A stretch of 37,316 nt of DNA from Pseudomonadota bacterium (GTDB taxonomy: Bacteria > Desulfobacterota > Desulfarculia > Desulfarculales > Desulfarculaceae): positions 1-37,316 of the forward strand of contig JAHJPG010000123.1 of NCBI GenBank assembly GCA_018819925.1. The letters are read 5' to 3'. The notes under the pieces are model-generated. The model was not told the DNA's origin. It was given only the letters and a program-made list of their open reading frames with translations, and ran no database searches. Below are positions 9,066 to 15,998 of this stretch, piece by piece. Position 1 is the stretch's first letter. Each line of letters starts with the position of its first letter. A program made the position numbers and the translations under genes.

Positions 9066-9104
9066 TTGTGTACATTTTATATCTTTTATACATTAGTTAC
9101 ACAA
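9066..9104 (-). promoter_or_regulatory. Promoter/operator of the toxin-antitoxin module
   Basis: On the minus strand TTGTGT (9104-9099), a 17-bp spacer and TATAAA (9081-9076) form a promoter. A 7-bp inverted repeat TTGTGTA...TACACAA (9066-9072 and 9098-9104) frames the whole promoter, as expected for a Phd-type operator. The patch is far more AT-rich than its surroundings. Confidence 0.6.
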
Positions 9105-9137
9105 GTGAAAAATTGCCGTTGCGAGGAGCGCAGCAGG

Positions 9138-9205
9138 GAAGATCACCACGTCGCATCTCTTCCGAGATGCTCTTCGTGATGACGGCTATTGCTGGATTAG
9201 CTTAA
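9138..9205 (+). repeat. 68-bp hairpin repeat, copy 2 (right flank of TA/DUF3795 island)
   Basis: Direct repeat of 7883-7950 with about 6 mismatches. It is joined on its left to a CGTTGCGAGGAGCG fragment (9117-9130). Inner GCATCT...AGATGC and outer ATCAC...GTGAT arms are both kept. The differences GATTAG versus GGTGGG fall at the right end. The 9048-9369 gap consists of the TA promoter, this repeat and repeat copy A; no gene is seen. Confidence 0.8.
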
Positions 9206-9243
9206 GGCAAAGCAGCGCGGGCTGACGATGATCGCCGCAACTC

Positions 9244-9366
9244 CCGGCACAGCCAGCCGCTGGCAAACAAGGCGTCTGGCTAAACGCGGACCGCAGGCGT
9301 AGCCTAAGCTACGTCGAGGTCCAAGCGATGCAGCCAACGCAGCATGGCGCTTCCTGGCGCAGCCGG
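9244..9366 (-). repeat. 122-bp CCGG-ended inverted-repeat element, copy A
   Basis: Read on the minus strand it begins CCGGCTGCGCCAGG and ends GGCTGGCTGTGCCGG, with a central CGTAGC...GCTACG hairpin. It matches copies B (13745-13866), C (26572-26693) and D (28958-29079) over the full length; this copy is 123 bp. On the minus strand it starts 3 nt after the engB stop codon (9370-9372), in the same sense as engB. Confidence 0.85.
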
Positions 9367-9369
9367 AGC

Positions 9370-9963
9370 CTAAACCCCCGCCGCCTCGCAGATGCGCCCC
9401 CAAAGCTGCTCGCGGCCCTGGCCGTTGAGGGCGGAAAACAAGGTGGGGCTGTGGTCGAAGGGGGCCAGGGCGGGCCTGAGCTTGGCCAGGCGCGAGGCCT
9501 GCTGGTTCTTGGAGAGCTTGTCGGCCTTGGTGATGGCCAGCAGGATGGTGATCTGCAGGGACCTGAGCCAGTCCAGGAGCATCAGGTCGTCGGCGGTGGG
9601 CTCGCGCCGGATGTCCAGGATCACCACCACCCCGGCCAGGGTGTCGCGCCCGCCCAGGTAGGCCTCCACCATGGGCCGCCAGGCCGCCTTGATGGCCTTG
9701 GGCACCTTGGCGTAGCCGTAGCCGGGCAAATCCACTAGGCGCAGGACGTCCTGGTTGATGCTGAAAAAGTTGATCTGCTGGGTGCGCCCCGGGGTTCCCG
9801 AGACCCGCACCAGCTTCTTGCGCCTGGTCAGGGTGTTGATTAGCGAGGACTTGCCCACGTTGGAGCGGCCGGCAAAGGCGATCTCGGGCGGGCCGGACGG
9901 GGGGTAGCCGCTGGGCTTCACCGCCGTGATGATGAAATCCGCTTGGCCGATGGGGATGGTCAT
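9370..9963 (-). CDS. engB: Ribosome-biogenesis GTP-binding protein EngB (YsxC/YihA)
   Basis: A 197-aa GTPase needed for large-subunit ribosome assembly and, in many bacteria, cell division. G1 is GRSNVGKSS (32-40), the switch region carries the family-specific TPGRTQQINFF (57-67), G3 is DLPGYGYAKV (78-87) and G4 is TKADK (about 147). The start ATG at 9963 gives the family N-terminus and overlaps the TGA of the aminotransferase gene by 4 bp (ATGA), with AAGGA upstream. A further upstream in-frame start would put about 42 non-homologous residues on the N-terminus and is rejected. A 122-bp repeat begins 3 nt after the stop. Confidence 0.95.
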   Translation of the reverse strand: MTIPIGQADFIITAVKPSGYPPSGPPEIAFAGRSNVGKSSLINTLTRRKKLVRVSGTPGRTQQINFFSINQDVLRLVDLPGYGYAKVPKAIKAAWRPMVEAYLGGRDTLAGVVVILDIRREPTADDLMLLDWLRSLQITILLAITKADKLSKNQQASRLAKLRPALAPFDHSPTLFSALNGQGREQLWGRICEAAGV

Positions 9964-11141
9964 GGCAGGTCCTTGGGGTAGAAGCGTTCCAAATACTCGC
10001 GCAGGCGCACCAGGGCCCGCTCGATGTTTTCCAGGCTGTTGCAGTAGGAGAAGCGCAGAAAGCCCCGCCCGCCGGGCCCGAAGTCGCATCCCGGGGCCAC
10101 GGCCACTCCGGCCTGCTCCAGCAGGTGGAAGGCCAGCTTGTAGTCGTCGGGGTCCAGGTGGCCGCAGCTGGTGAGGATGTAGAAGGCGCCCTTGGGCTCC
10201 ACGGGTATGGAAAAGCCCAGTTCACGCAGGCCGGCGATGAGCCGGCGGCGGCGGGTGTCGTAGACGGCGCGCATGCGCTCCACCTCGGGCCAGGCGTGGT
10301 TCAGGGCGGCCACCCCCGCCCACTGGCTCACCGAGGGGGCGCAGATGGCGAAGTTCTGGTGCATCTTCTGCAGAGGCCGCACGTAGTTGGCCGGGGCGAT
10401 GACATAGCCCAAACGCCAGCCGCACATGGCATAGCGCTTGGAGAAGCCGTCCAGCACGAAGGCGTTGTCGCTGTACTCCAGGATGGTGTGCTCCGCCTCG
10501 CCCTCGTAGACCAGGCCGTGGTAGATCTCGTCGCTTATCAGATAGGGGCCGCCGGGAGCGCCCGGCACCATCTCGGCGATGGCCGCCAGCAGCTCGGGGG
10601 GAGCCACCTGGCCGGTGGGGTTGCAGGGGCTGTTGATGAACACCGCCTTGGTCCGGGGCCCCATGGCCGCGGCGATCTCCGCCGGGCGGAACTGGAAGCC
10701 CTCGGCCTCGCGCACCGGCACCCGCACCGGCACCCCGCCCACGAAACTTATGAAATTGTCGTAGCAGGCGTAGTGGGGGTCGGAGATTATCACCTCCTGC
10801 CCCTGCTCCAGCAGGGCCGAGAACAGCAGCAGCATGGCCGTGCTGGTGCCGGAGGTCACCAGGACCCGCCCCGGGTCCACCTCCACCCCATAGCGCCGGG
10901 CGTAGTGCTGGGCGATGGCCTCGCGCAGCTCCCTCAGGCCCATGGAGTGGGTGTAGTGGGTGTGCCCGTCGGTGATGGCCTTGATGGCCGCCTCGGTTAT
11001 CACCGCCGGGGTCTCGAAGTCCGGCTCGCCCACCTCCAGGTGGATGATGTCCCTCCCCGAGGCGGCAAGCTCCTGGGCCCGCTCCAAGACGTCCATGACG
11101 ATGAAGGGCGGTATCTGTTTGGCTCTTTCGCTGACGCCCAT
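9960..11141 (-). CDS. Class I/II aminotransferase (aspartate-aminotransferase-like)
   Basis: A PLP-dependent fold-type I aminotransferase of 393 aa. Numbering from the GTG two codons upstream, landmarks are the substrate-side LEVGEPDFETP (37-47), SPCNPTG (173-179), SDEIYHGLVYEG (205-216), the PLP lysine Lys237 in DGFSKRYAMCGWRLGY, and GRGFLRFSYCNS near the C-terminus. The N-terminus SERAKQIPPFIVMDVLERA is typical of the AspC/alanine aminotransferase-like 1-gamma subgroup in deltaproteobacteria and archaea. The ATG at 11141 is preferred over the GTG at 11147 because the GGA element is better spaced. The amino-acid substrate is not settled. It is followed by engB with a 4-bp overlap. Confidence 0.88.
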   Translation of the reverse strand: MGVSERAKQIPPFIVMDVLERAQELAASGRDIIHLEVGEPDFETPAVITEAAIKAITDGHTHYTHSMGLRELREAIAQHYARRYGVEVDPGRVLVTSGTSTAMLLLFSALLEQGQEVIISDPHYACYDNFISFVGGVPVRVPVREAEGFQFRPAEIAAAMGPRTKAVFINSPCNPTGQVAPPELLAAIAEMVPGAPGGPYLISDEIYHGLVYEGEAEHTILEYSDNAFVLDGFSKRYAMCGWRLGYVIAPANYVRPLQKMHQNFAICAPSVSQWAGVAALNHAWPEVERMRAVYDTRRRRLIAGLRELGFSIPVEPKGAFYILTSCGHLDPDDYKLAFHLLEQAGVAVAPGCDFGPGGRGFLRFSYCNSLENIERALVRLREYLERFYPKDLP

Positions 11142-11171
11142 GACCACGTTCCGTGAAAAAACGGTTTGTTG

Positions 11172-11209
11172 AAAACTCGGGCGGGAGGGGCCTAGGCCCT
11201 GTCCCGCCC
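11172..11209 (-). terminator. Intrinsic terminator after hisI-hisG
   Basis: On the minus strand GGGCGGG and CCCGCCC form the outer arms (11179-11185/11203-11209), with an inner GGGCC-TA-GGCCC stem, followed by GAGTTTT (T-run from 11175-11172). It lies 23 nt after the hisG stop and separates the his pair from the aminotransferase-engB pair. Confidence 0.75.
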
Positions 11210-11232
11210 AAAGTGCCGCCCCCCGGGCGGGG

Positions 11233-12108
11233 CTAGATCACCTTGTTCAGCGAGTATTCGATGATGCCCTCGGCCCCGCGCTCCATGAGCAAGGGGATGA
11301 GGTCGCGCACGATGGACTCGTCCACCACGGTCTCCACGCTGAACCAGTCGCTGTTGTAAAGCGGCGACACGGTGGGCGCGTTGAGGCTGGGCAGGGCCTC
11401 CACCACGTCCTGCACCTTTATCTTGGGCACGTTCATCTTCAGCGCCACCAGCTTCTCGGCCACCAGGGCGCTTTTTAAGAGCATGGCGATCTGTTGAATT
11501 TTTTTGCGCTTTTCCGGAACCTCCCAGGCGTCTTTGTTGGCGATGAGCTGGGTGGTGGACTGCATGAGCTCGGCTATGATCCTCAGGCCGTGGGCCCTAA
11601 TGGTGCTGCCGGTCTCGGTGACCTCCACGATGGCGTCGGCCAGGCCGTTGACCACCTTGGCCTCGGTGGCCCCCCAGGAGAAATGCACCGTAACCTCGAT
11701 GCCCGCCTCCTCGAAGTAGCGGCGGGTGAAGTTGACCATCTCGGTGGCCACCCGCATGCCGGCCAGGTCCTCGGGCCGCTTGATGGGCGAGTCCTTGGCC
11801 ACGGCCAGCACCCAGCGGGCCGGGCGGGCGGAAACCTTGGAGTAGATCAGCTCCTCCACGTAGACCACCTCGGAGTCGTTTTCCTTGATCCAGTCCATGC
11901 CGGTGATGCCGGCGTCCAAGGTGCCCGACTCCACGTAGCGGCTCATCTCTTGGGCCCGGCAGATGGAGCACTCGATGTCCTCGTCGTCGATCTCGGGGAA
12001 GTAGGAGCGGCCGTTTACGTTGATGCGCCAGCCGGCCCGGCCGAATAGCCGGGTGGTGGAGTCCTGCAGGCTGCCCTTGGGAATCCCCAGCTTCAGGGGT
12101 TTTGTCAT
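11233..12108 (-). CDS. hisG: ATP phosphoribosyltransferase, long form
   Basis: First and feedback-controlled enzyme of histidine synthesis, joining ATP and PRPP. At 291 aa it is the long hexameric form: a catalytic bilobed domain (about 1-210) and a C-terminal PII/ACT-like regulatory domain (about 212-291, [24 protein letters not shown] in two parts) that binds histidine. Typical motifs are [13 protein letters not shown] (5-18), [10 protein letters not shown] (about 66) and the PRPP-loop region [18 protein letters not shown]. No hisZ is needed for the long form. Its ATG overlaps the TGA of hisI by 4 bp. Confidence 0.95.
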   Translation of the reverse strand: MTKPLKLGIPKGSLQDSTTRLFGRAGWRINVNGRSYFPEIDDEDIECSICRAQEMSRYVESGTLDAGITGMDWIKENDSEVVYVEELIYSKVSARPARWVLAVAKDSPIKRPEDLAGMRVATEMVNFTRRYFEEAGIEVTVHFSWGATEAKVVNGLADAIVEVTETGSTIRAHGLRIIAELMQSTTQLIANKDAWEVPEKRKKIQQIAMLLKSALVAEKLVALKMNVPKIKVQDVVEALPSLNAPTVSPLYNSDWFSVETVVDESIVRDLIPLLMERGAEGIIEYSLNKVI

Positions 12109-12482
12109 TTGCCGTAAACCTCCTTGGGGTCGAACAGAGGCTCGCCCTCGCTCACCAGCTCGTCGCCCTCCACCCTACGGAAGAAGCAGGAGCGCATGCC
12201 GGTGTGGCAGGCCGCCCCGCCCACCTGCTCAACCTTGAACAACACGGTGTCGTCGTCGCAATCCACGTACACGGCCTTGATCTTCTGTACGTTGCCGCTG
12301 GTGCCGCCCTTGTGCCAAAGCTCCTGGCGGGAGCGGGACCAGTAGTGCGCCTCGCCGGTGGCGAGGCTCTTGGCCCAGGATTCAGCGTTGATATAGGCCA
12401 TCATCAATACGTCGCCGGTGGCCGCGTCCTGGGCTATGGCCGGGATCAGGCCGCCGGTTTTGTTGAAATCCAGTTCAATCAT
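12105..12482 (-). CDS. hisI: Phosphoribosyl-AMP cyclohydrolase
   Basis: Third step of histidine synthesis, opening the adenine ring of PR-AMP. It is the stand-alone 125-aa HisI, without a HisE pyrophosphohydrolase domain. The metal-binding signature is visible: [17 protein letters not shown] (48-64), [13 protein letters not shown] with the Asp cluster (74-86), and the zinc cysteines [13 protein letters not shown] (91-100). A weak AGGAG is 12 nt upstream. It precedes hisG with a 4-bp overlap. hisE and other his genes are not in this window. Confidence 0.95.
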   Translation of the reverse strand: MIELDFNKTGGLIPAIAQDAATGDVLMMAYINAESWAKSLATGEAHYWSRSRQELWHKGGTSGNVQKIKAVYVDCDDDTVLFKVEQVGGAACHTGMRSCFFRRVEGDELVSEGEPLFDPKEVYGK

Positions 12483-12528
12483 AATCGCTTAGGGCTCCTT
12501 GAGCCTGGTAAAAAGTTGAATTAATCTT

Positions 12529-12555
12529 TTTATAGCCAGGGTTGGGGGTTGTCAA
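12529..12555 (-). promoter_or_regulatory. Promoter of hisI-hisG
   Basis: On the minus strand a perfect TTGACA (12555-12550) is followed after 15 bp by TATAAA (12534-12529). The spacer is short, so TSS choice is uncertain. The leader of about 40 nt contains a small GGCTC-AAG-GAGCC hairpin near 12494-12506, close to the ribosome site. Confidence 0.5.
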
Positions 12556-12583
12556 GGCCGGGAAGCAGGCTAACACCCCGCCG

Positions 12584-13651
12584 TCACTCCAAAGTAACCT
12601 GGGCCGTGCCCGCCTTTTTGCCCGCCAGTTGCCCGCAGGCCGCGCTGATGTCCACCCCCCGGCTCTTGCGCACCATGGCCGTGACGTGGCGCTTTATCAA
12701 CTCCCCTTGGAAGGCCTCCACCCTCTGGGGCGCGGACCGCTCAAAGGCGGCCCCGGGGTGGGGATTGAAGGGGATGAGGTTCACCTTGGCCCTGAGGCCT
12801 TGCAGCCAGCGGGCCAGGGCCACCGCCTGGGCCGGCTGGTCGTTCACCCCGCCCAAGAGCACGTATTCGAAGGTGATGCGCCGGGTGGGCTTGAGGGGAT
12901 AGGCCATCAGGGCCTTTTTCAGCGCGGCCAGGTTCCAGCGCCGGTTCACCGGCATCAGGCGGCTGCGCAGTTCGTCGCTGGGCGCGTTCAGGCTCACCGC
13001 CAGGGCCGCCGGGCTGGCCGCGGCCAGGGCCGGGAGCCCCGCCACCACCCCGGCGGTGGAAACGGTCACCCTGCGCTGGCTCATGGCCAGGCCGTGGCTG
13101 CCCAGGATGTGCCTCAGGGCCAGGTTCACCGCCGGCAGGTTGTCCAGGGGCTCGCCCATGCCCATGAACACCAGGTTGGTCAGGGGCTTGTCAGGCTCGG
13201 CCAGGCGGCGGGCGGCCAACACCTGGCCCATGATCTCCGCCGGGCGCAGGTTGCGCTTGAAGCCCAGGGTGGCGGTGCGGCAAAAGGCGCAACCCATGCG
13301 GCAGCCCACCTGGCTGGACACGCACAGAGTGGAGTGATCCTCCTCTGGAATCAAGACGCTCTCCACGGCCAGGCCGTCCTGCAATTTGAACAAGAGCTTG
13401 CGGGTGCCGTCGGCCGAGGCCTCCACCAGGCTTGGGGCCATATTCTCCAAACGCGCCGCCCGGGCCAGGCGCTCGCGGAACACCTTGCTCAGGGTGGTCA
13501 TCTCCTCGAAGCTCTCGGCTCCGTGCTGGTAGAGCCACTGCAACACTTGGCGGGCCCGGTAGGGCTTTTGGCCCAGGGCCACCACCAACTCCTGCACCTG
13601 GGCCGGGCTGAGGTCGCGCAGTTCGGGGCGTTTGTCTTCGTTTGGGTTCAT
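12584..13651 (-). CDS. rlmN: 23S rRNA (A2503-C2)/tRNA methyltransferase RlmN
   Basis: A radical SAM enzyme that methylates C2 of A2503 in 23S rRNA (and A37 of some tRNAs). The 355-aa protein carries the cluster motif C117-x3-C121-x2-C124 (SSQVGCRMGCAFC), the GEPLDN loop (MGMGEPLDNLPAV), the SLNAP motif, and the methyl-accepting Cys339 in VDISAACGQLA. The start ATG at 13651 gives the expected MNPNEDKRPELRDLSPAQ N-terminus. Upstream in-frame codons would run through the repeat element at 13715-13973 and are rejected. The ribosome site is weak (AGGGAC). Confidence 0.95.
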   Translation of the reverse strand: MNPNEDKRPELRDLSPAQVQELVVALGQKPYRARQVLQWLYQHGAESFEEMTTLSKVFRERLARAARLENMAPSLVEASADGTRKLLFKLQDGLAVESVLIPEEDHSTLCVSSQVGCRMGCAFCRTATLGFKRNLRPAEIMGQVLAARRLAEPDKPLTNLVFMGMGEPLDNLPAVNLALRHILGSHGLAMSQRRVTVSTAGVVAGLPALAAASPAALAVSLNAPSDELRSRLMPVNRRWNLAALKKALMAYPLKPTRRITFEYVLLGGVNDQPAQAVALARWLQGLRAKVNLIPFNPHPGAAFERSAPQRVEAFQGELIKRHVTAMVRKSRGVDISAACGQLAGKKAGTAQVTLE

Positions 13652-13714
13652 GTCCCTAGTGTACCGCCCCCGGAGCGGCCCGCCACAATCTAGGGCCGCT
13701 CCGGGGGATAGGGT

Positions 13715-13973
13715 TAGCCCGGATATTTCACAAAAGTTGTGCGCCCGGCCGCGCCAGCCACCGGCATACGATGTTGCTGGCTGCGTTCGGGCCTCGACGT
13801 AGCTTTGGCTACGCCAGCGGCCCTCGCTTGCCGGACGCCTTGTCTGCCGGCGGCTGGCTGTGCCGGTCATGCATACAAACCGCACATTAATGATGCGAGC
13901 GTTTTTTCATAACGGCCCATGAATGCTGGGTCGTTGCTGGATACCACCCAACCTTCGTGAAATATCCGGGCTA
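13715..13973. mobile_element. 259-bp composite element with perfect 17-bp terminal inverted repeats
   Basis: TAGCCCGGATATTTCAC (13715-13731) and its exact reverse complement (13957-13973) flank a segment without any gene. The similarity extends inwards as an imperfect CAAAAGTTG/CGAAGGTTG. Inside lie repeat copy B (13745-13866) and about 90 bp of other sequence with a T-run. The right terminus includes the TAG stop of the BASS transporter gene. No target-site duplication is obvious and no transposase is inside. The size and ends fit a non-autonomous MITE-like element; a long RNA hairpin/terminator is the alternative. It fills the whole 319-bp gap between rlmN and the transporter gene. Confidence 0.6.
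13745..13866 (+). repeat. 122-bp CCGG-ended inverted-repeat element, copy B
   Basis: Begins CCGGCCGCGCCAGCC and ends GGCTGGCTGTGCCGG, with a central CGTAGCTTTGGCTACG. It differs from copy C at about 14 of 122 positions by hand count. It is nested in the 259-bp element. Unlike A, C and D it does not sit directly after a stop codon: it is about 104 bp from the BASS transporter stop and on the opposite strand to that gene. Confidence 0.85.
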
Positions 13974-14951
13974 GGCCGGGGCGGGCTGGGGGGCCGGGCC
14001 GAAGATGGCCTCGGTGAAGCGCACGTACCAGGCCGCCGACTGCACCTGGATGATGTAGGCCACGGCGATGACCAGGGCGGCTTCAGAGCCCTGGGGCCCG
14101 AAGGCCCCCATGGCCAGGGCCAGGGCGATGGATAGGTTGCGCATCACCGTACCGTAGACCAGGGCGATGGCCTCGCCCCGGGGCAGCAGCCAGCGCCCGG
14201 CCAGGGTGCTCAGGCCGTAGTTGAACACATACAGCAGGGCCAAGGGCAAAAGCAGTTCCAGCAGGGTCCAGGGGTCGGCGGCGATATGGCGGGACTTCAG
14301 GGCCATGGCGATGAACACGATGCCCAGCACCCCAAGGGTGGACACCGGCGGGAAACGCGGGGCCAGGCGCTGGGCGAAGTGGGCCTGGCCGTAGCGCCCC
14401 ACCAGCCAACGGCGGGTGAGCCACCCGAAGAACATGGGCAAGAACACGATCACCGCGATCTGGCGAAACACGGCCAGCATGTCCACCGACAGGCGCGAAC
14501 CCAGCAGCCACTCCACGTAGAAGGGGGTGGCCAAAGAGCCCAGGATCAGGCCCACCACGGTCATCTTCACCGCCGCGGCCAGCCGCCCCCCGGCAAAGCC
14601 GGTCCAGGAGATGGTCATGCCGCTGGTGGGCACCAGCCCGGCCAGCAGCAGGCCCAGCATCAGGTAGGGGTTGCCCCCGAAAAACAGCATCCCCAGGCCC
14701 AGGGCGGCGAAGGGCACCACCGCGAAGTTGATGACCTGGGCCAGGATTTGGGCCTTGAGGTCGCCTCCGGCCAAGACCTGGCCCAGCTTTAGGTTGACCA
14801 TCATGGGGTAGACCATGAGGAAGGTCAGGGGGATTATCGTCTGCTTAAGCCAGCCCACCGGAGCCGTTTGGCCGTAAAGGAAGCCCAGGAGCATCATGGC
14901 CGGGATGGCCAGAATCAGGTTCTTGTTAAGCTTTTGCAGCAGGCCCCACAT
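13971..14951 (-). CDS. Bile acid:sodium symporter (BASS/ACR3-like) family transporter
   Basis: A 326-aa integral membrane protein with about nine to ten hydrophobic helices. The arrangement, including MVYPMMVNLKLGQ and the broken-helix stretch LVPTSGMTISWTGFAGG, fits the SBF/ACR3 superfamily (PF01758 type). The conserved cysteine of true ACR3 arsenite exporters (normally in the fourth helix region) is not seen, so an arsenite role is not supported. It follows the DsrE-like gene by 15 bp and both are probably one transcript, which hints at a sulfur-containing anion as substrate; that is inference. Its TAG stop is part of a terminal inverted repeat. Confidence 0.75.
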   Translation of the reverse strand: MWGLLQKLNKNLILAIPAMMLLGFLYGQTAPVGWLKQTIIPLTFLMVYPMMVNLKLGQVLAGGDLKAQILAQVINFAVVPFAALGLGMLFFGGNPYLMLGLLLAGLVPTSGMTISWTGFAGGRLAAAVKMTVVGLILGSLATPFYVEWLLGSRLSVDMLAVFRQIAVIVFLPMFFGWLTRRWLVGRYGQAHFAQRLAPRFPPVSTLGVLGIVFIAMALKSRHIAADPWTLLELLLPLALLYVFNYGLSTLAGRWLLPRGEAIALVYGTVMRNLSIALALAMGAFGPQGSEAALVIAVAYIIQVQSAAWYVRFTEAIFGPAPQPAPA

Positions 14952-14966
14952 GGCCCCTCTCCCTGT

Positions 14967-15329
14967 CTAGAAGGTGAAAACCTTGTACTCCGGGTCGGTC
15001 ATCATCTTCACCAGCACTGGCGCGCCGGAGATGACCGCCCCGTTTATCAGCTCGTCCGGGCCCACCAGGCGCTTGTCCGCGCAGGCCTTGCACACGTGGA
15101 TGGGCGATCCCTGCCCCACCAGCTTGTCCAGCAACTCCTTCATGTGCTCGCCGGTGGAGGAGCGGATGCCCTCGGCCATGCCCAGCTGGGCCCAGTGGAT
15201 GGCGTCGTCGATGAGGAACACCTCGGTGTGGTGGCCCGCCTCGGCGGTGAGGGCGGCGAACTGCATGGCCCGGGTGGCCCCGCCGGACTTCTCGAAACCC
15301 TTGGACATCACGTACAGGAACTTGTTCAT
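14967..15329 (-). CDS. DsrE/DsrF-like sulfur-relay family protein
   Basis: A 120-aa soluble protein with the DsrE fold pattern: an N-terminal strand (KFLYVMSKGFEK), a helix with GGATRAMQFAALTAEAGH, the strand VFLIDDAIHWA, and a CxxC pair Cys80/Cys83 in IHVCKACADKR, where DsrE-type proteins carry their sulfur-bearing cysteine. Members move sulfane sulfur between protein cysteines. The ATG at 15329 has a GGGAGG ribosome site. It lies 15 bp upstream of the BASS-type transporter. It is not one of a DsrEFH triplet here, so sulfur trafficking is an inference from the fold and cysteines. Confidence 0.82.
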   Translation of the reverse strand: MNKFLYVMSKGFEKSGGATRAMQFAALTAEAGHHTEVFLIDDAIHWAQLGMAEGIRSSTGEHMKELLDKLVGQGSPIHVCKACADKRLVGPDELINGAVISGAPVLVKMMTDPEYKVFTF

Positions 15330-15497
15330 GAGCTAACCTCCCGTGGGCACTAAATGGATGAATGACTCTACTTGGGGAGGTATTGAGCAAGGAGCGTGCC
15401 GAGGCGGGGCCGCCGGGACGGGGCAGCCGCTAAACAGGTGTTAACATGGCAAAATTAACAGGTGGCGGCGCATGAAACCGCCAGGCGGATACGTTAA

Positions 15498-15520
15498 GCC
15501 CTTAACGAAACGTTAAGGGC
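15498..15520 (-). terminator. Perfect hairpin downstream of the yaiI-type gene
   Basis: GCCCTTAACG (15498-15507) and CGTTAAGGGC (15511-15520) form a perfect 10-bp stem around AAA. It starts 15 nt past the stop of the YaiI-family gene on the minus strand. A third CGTTAAG (15492-15498) lets an alternative stem form. No T-run follows. It separates the PBP-kinase-HAD-YaiI group from the DsrE-BASS pair. The remaining 15330-15497 gap shows only a TGTTAA...TTAACA inverted repeat (15439-15460 region). Confidence 0.5.
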
Positions 15521-15534
15521 GGCAAACGCGGCGT

Positions 15535-15990
15535 TCAGTCCTGGTTAAGGCAGGCGGTGAGCAGGCGGTCCAGGGCGTCGTTGAACTTCTGGCGGTCCTT
15601 GGGGCCAAAGGGGGCCGGGCCGCCGGTGACCACCCCGGCCTCGCGCAGGTTGCTCATGAAGTCGCGCATGCTCAGGCGCTCGCGCACGTTCTCCTCGGTG
15701 TAGAGCTCGCCCCGGGGGTTGAGCCCCAGGGCTCCCCGCGCCACCACCTGGGCGGCCAAAGGCAGGTCGGTGGTTATCACCAGGTCGCCGGGCTCCAGGT
15801 GCTCGGCTATGTAGCGGTCGGCGGCGTCCATGTCGCCGGGCACCACCACCGTGGTCACCAGGGGGTTGGAGGGCCGGCCCACCTGGCGGTCGGCCACCAG
15901 GGTCACCGGCAGCTTCAACCGCTGGGACACGTTGAAAACCACGTCTTTCACCGGCCGGGGGCAGCCGTCGGCGTCGATCCAGATACGCAA
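15535..15990 (-). CDS. yaiI: YaiI/YqxD family (UPF0178, DUF188) protein
   Basis: A 151-aa protein that begins MRIWIDADGCPRPVKDVVF, the hallmark of the family, followed by DMDAADRYIAEHLEPGDLVITTDLPLA in two adjoining stretches and FMSNLREAGVVTGGPAPFG. The fold is PIN/NYN-nuclease-like with several conserved acidic residues, but no activity is firmly assigned. The start is TTG at 15990, supported by AGGAAG just upstream, which overlaps the stop region of the HAD gene (8-bp gap). It is the last gene of the downstream end of the kinase cluster. Confidence 0.9.
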   Translation of the reverse strand: MRIWIDADGCPRPVKDVVFNVSQRLKLPVTLVADRQVGRPSNPLVTTVVVPGDMDAADRYIAEHLEPGDLVITTDLPLAAQVVARGALGLNPRGELYTEENVRERLSMRDFMSNLREAGVVTGGPAPFGPKDRQKFNDALDRLLTACLNQD

Positions 15991-15998
15991 GTTACTTC

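Noticed and set aside
7651-9205. CRISPR array from the short repeats near the TA island
   Set aside because: Copies are few, unevenly spaced, of different families, and have no regular spacers or cas genes.
13652-13885. N-terminal extension of rlmN up to 13885
   Set aside because: It would run through the inverted-repeat element and adds about 78 residues not found in RlmN; the ATG at 13651 gives the family start.
13971-14951. Arsenite exporter ACR3 for the BASS-family transporter
   Set aside because: The conserved ACR3 cysteine is not visible and no arsR, arsC or arsenic operon is nearby.
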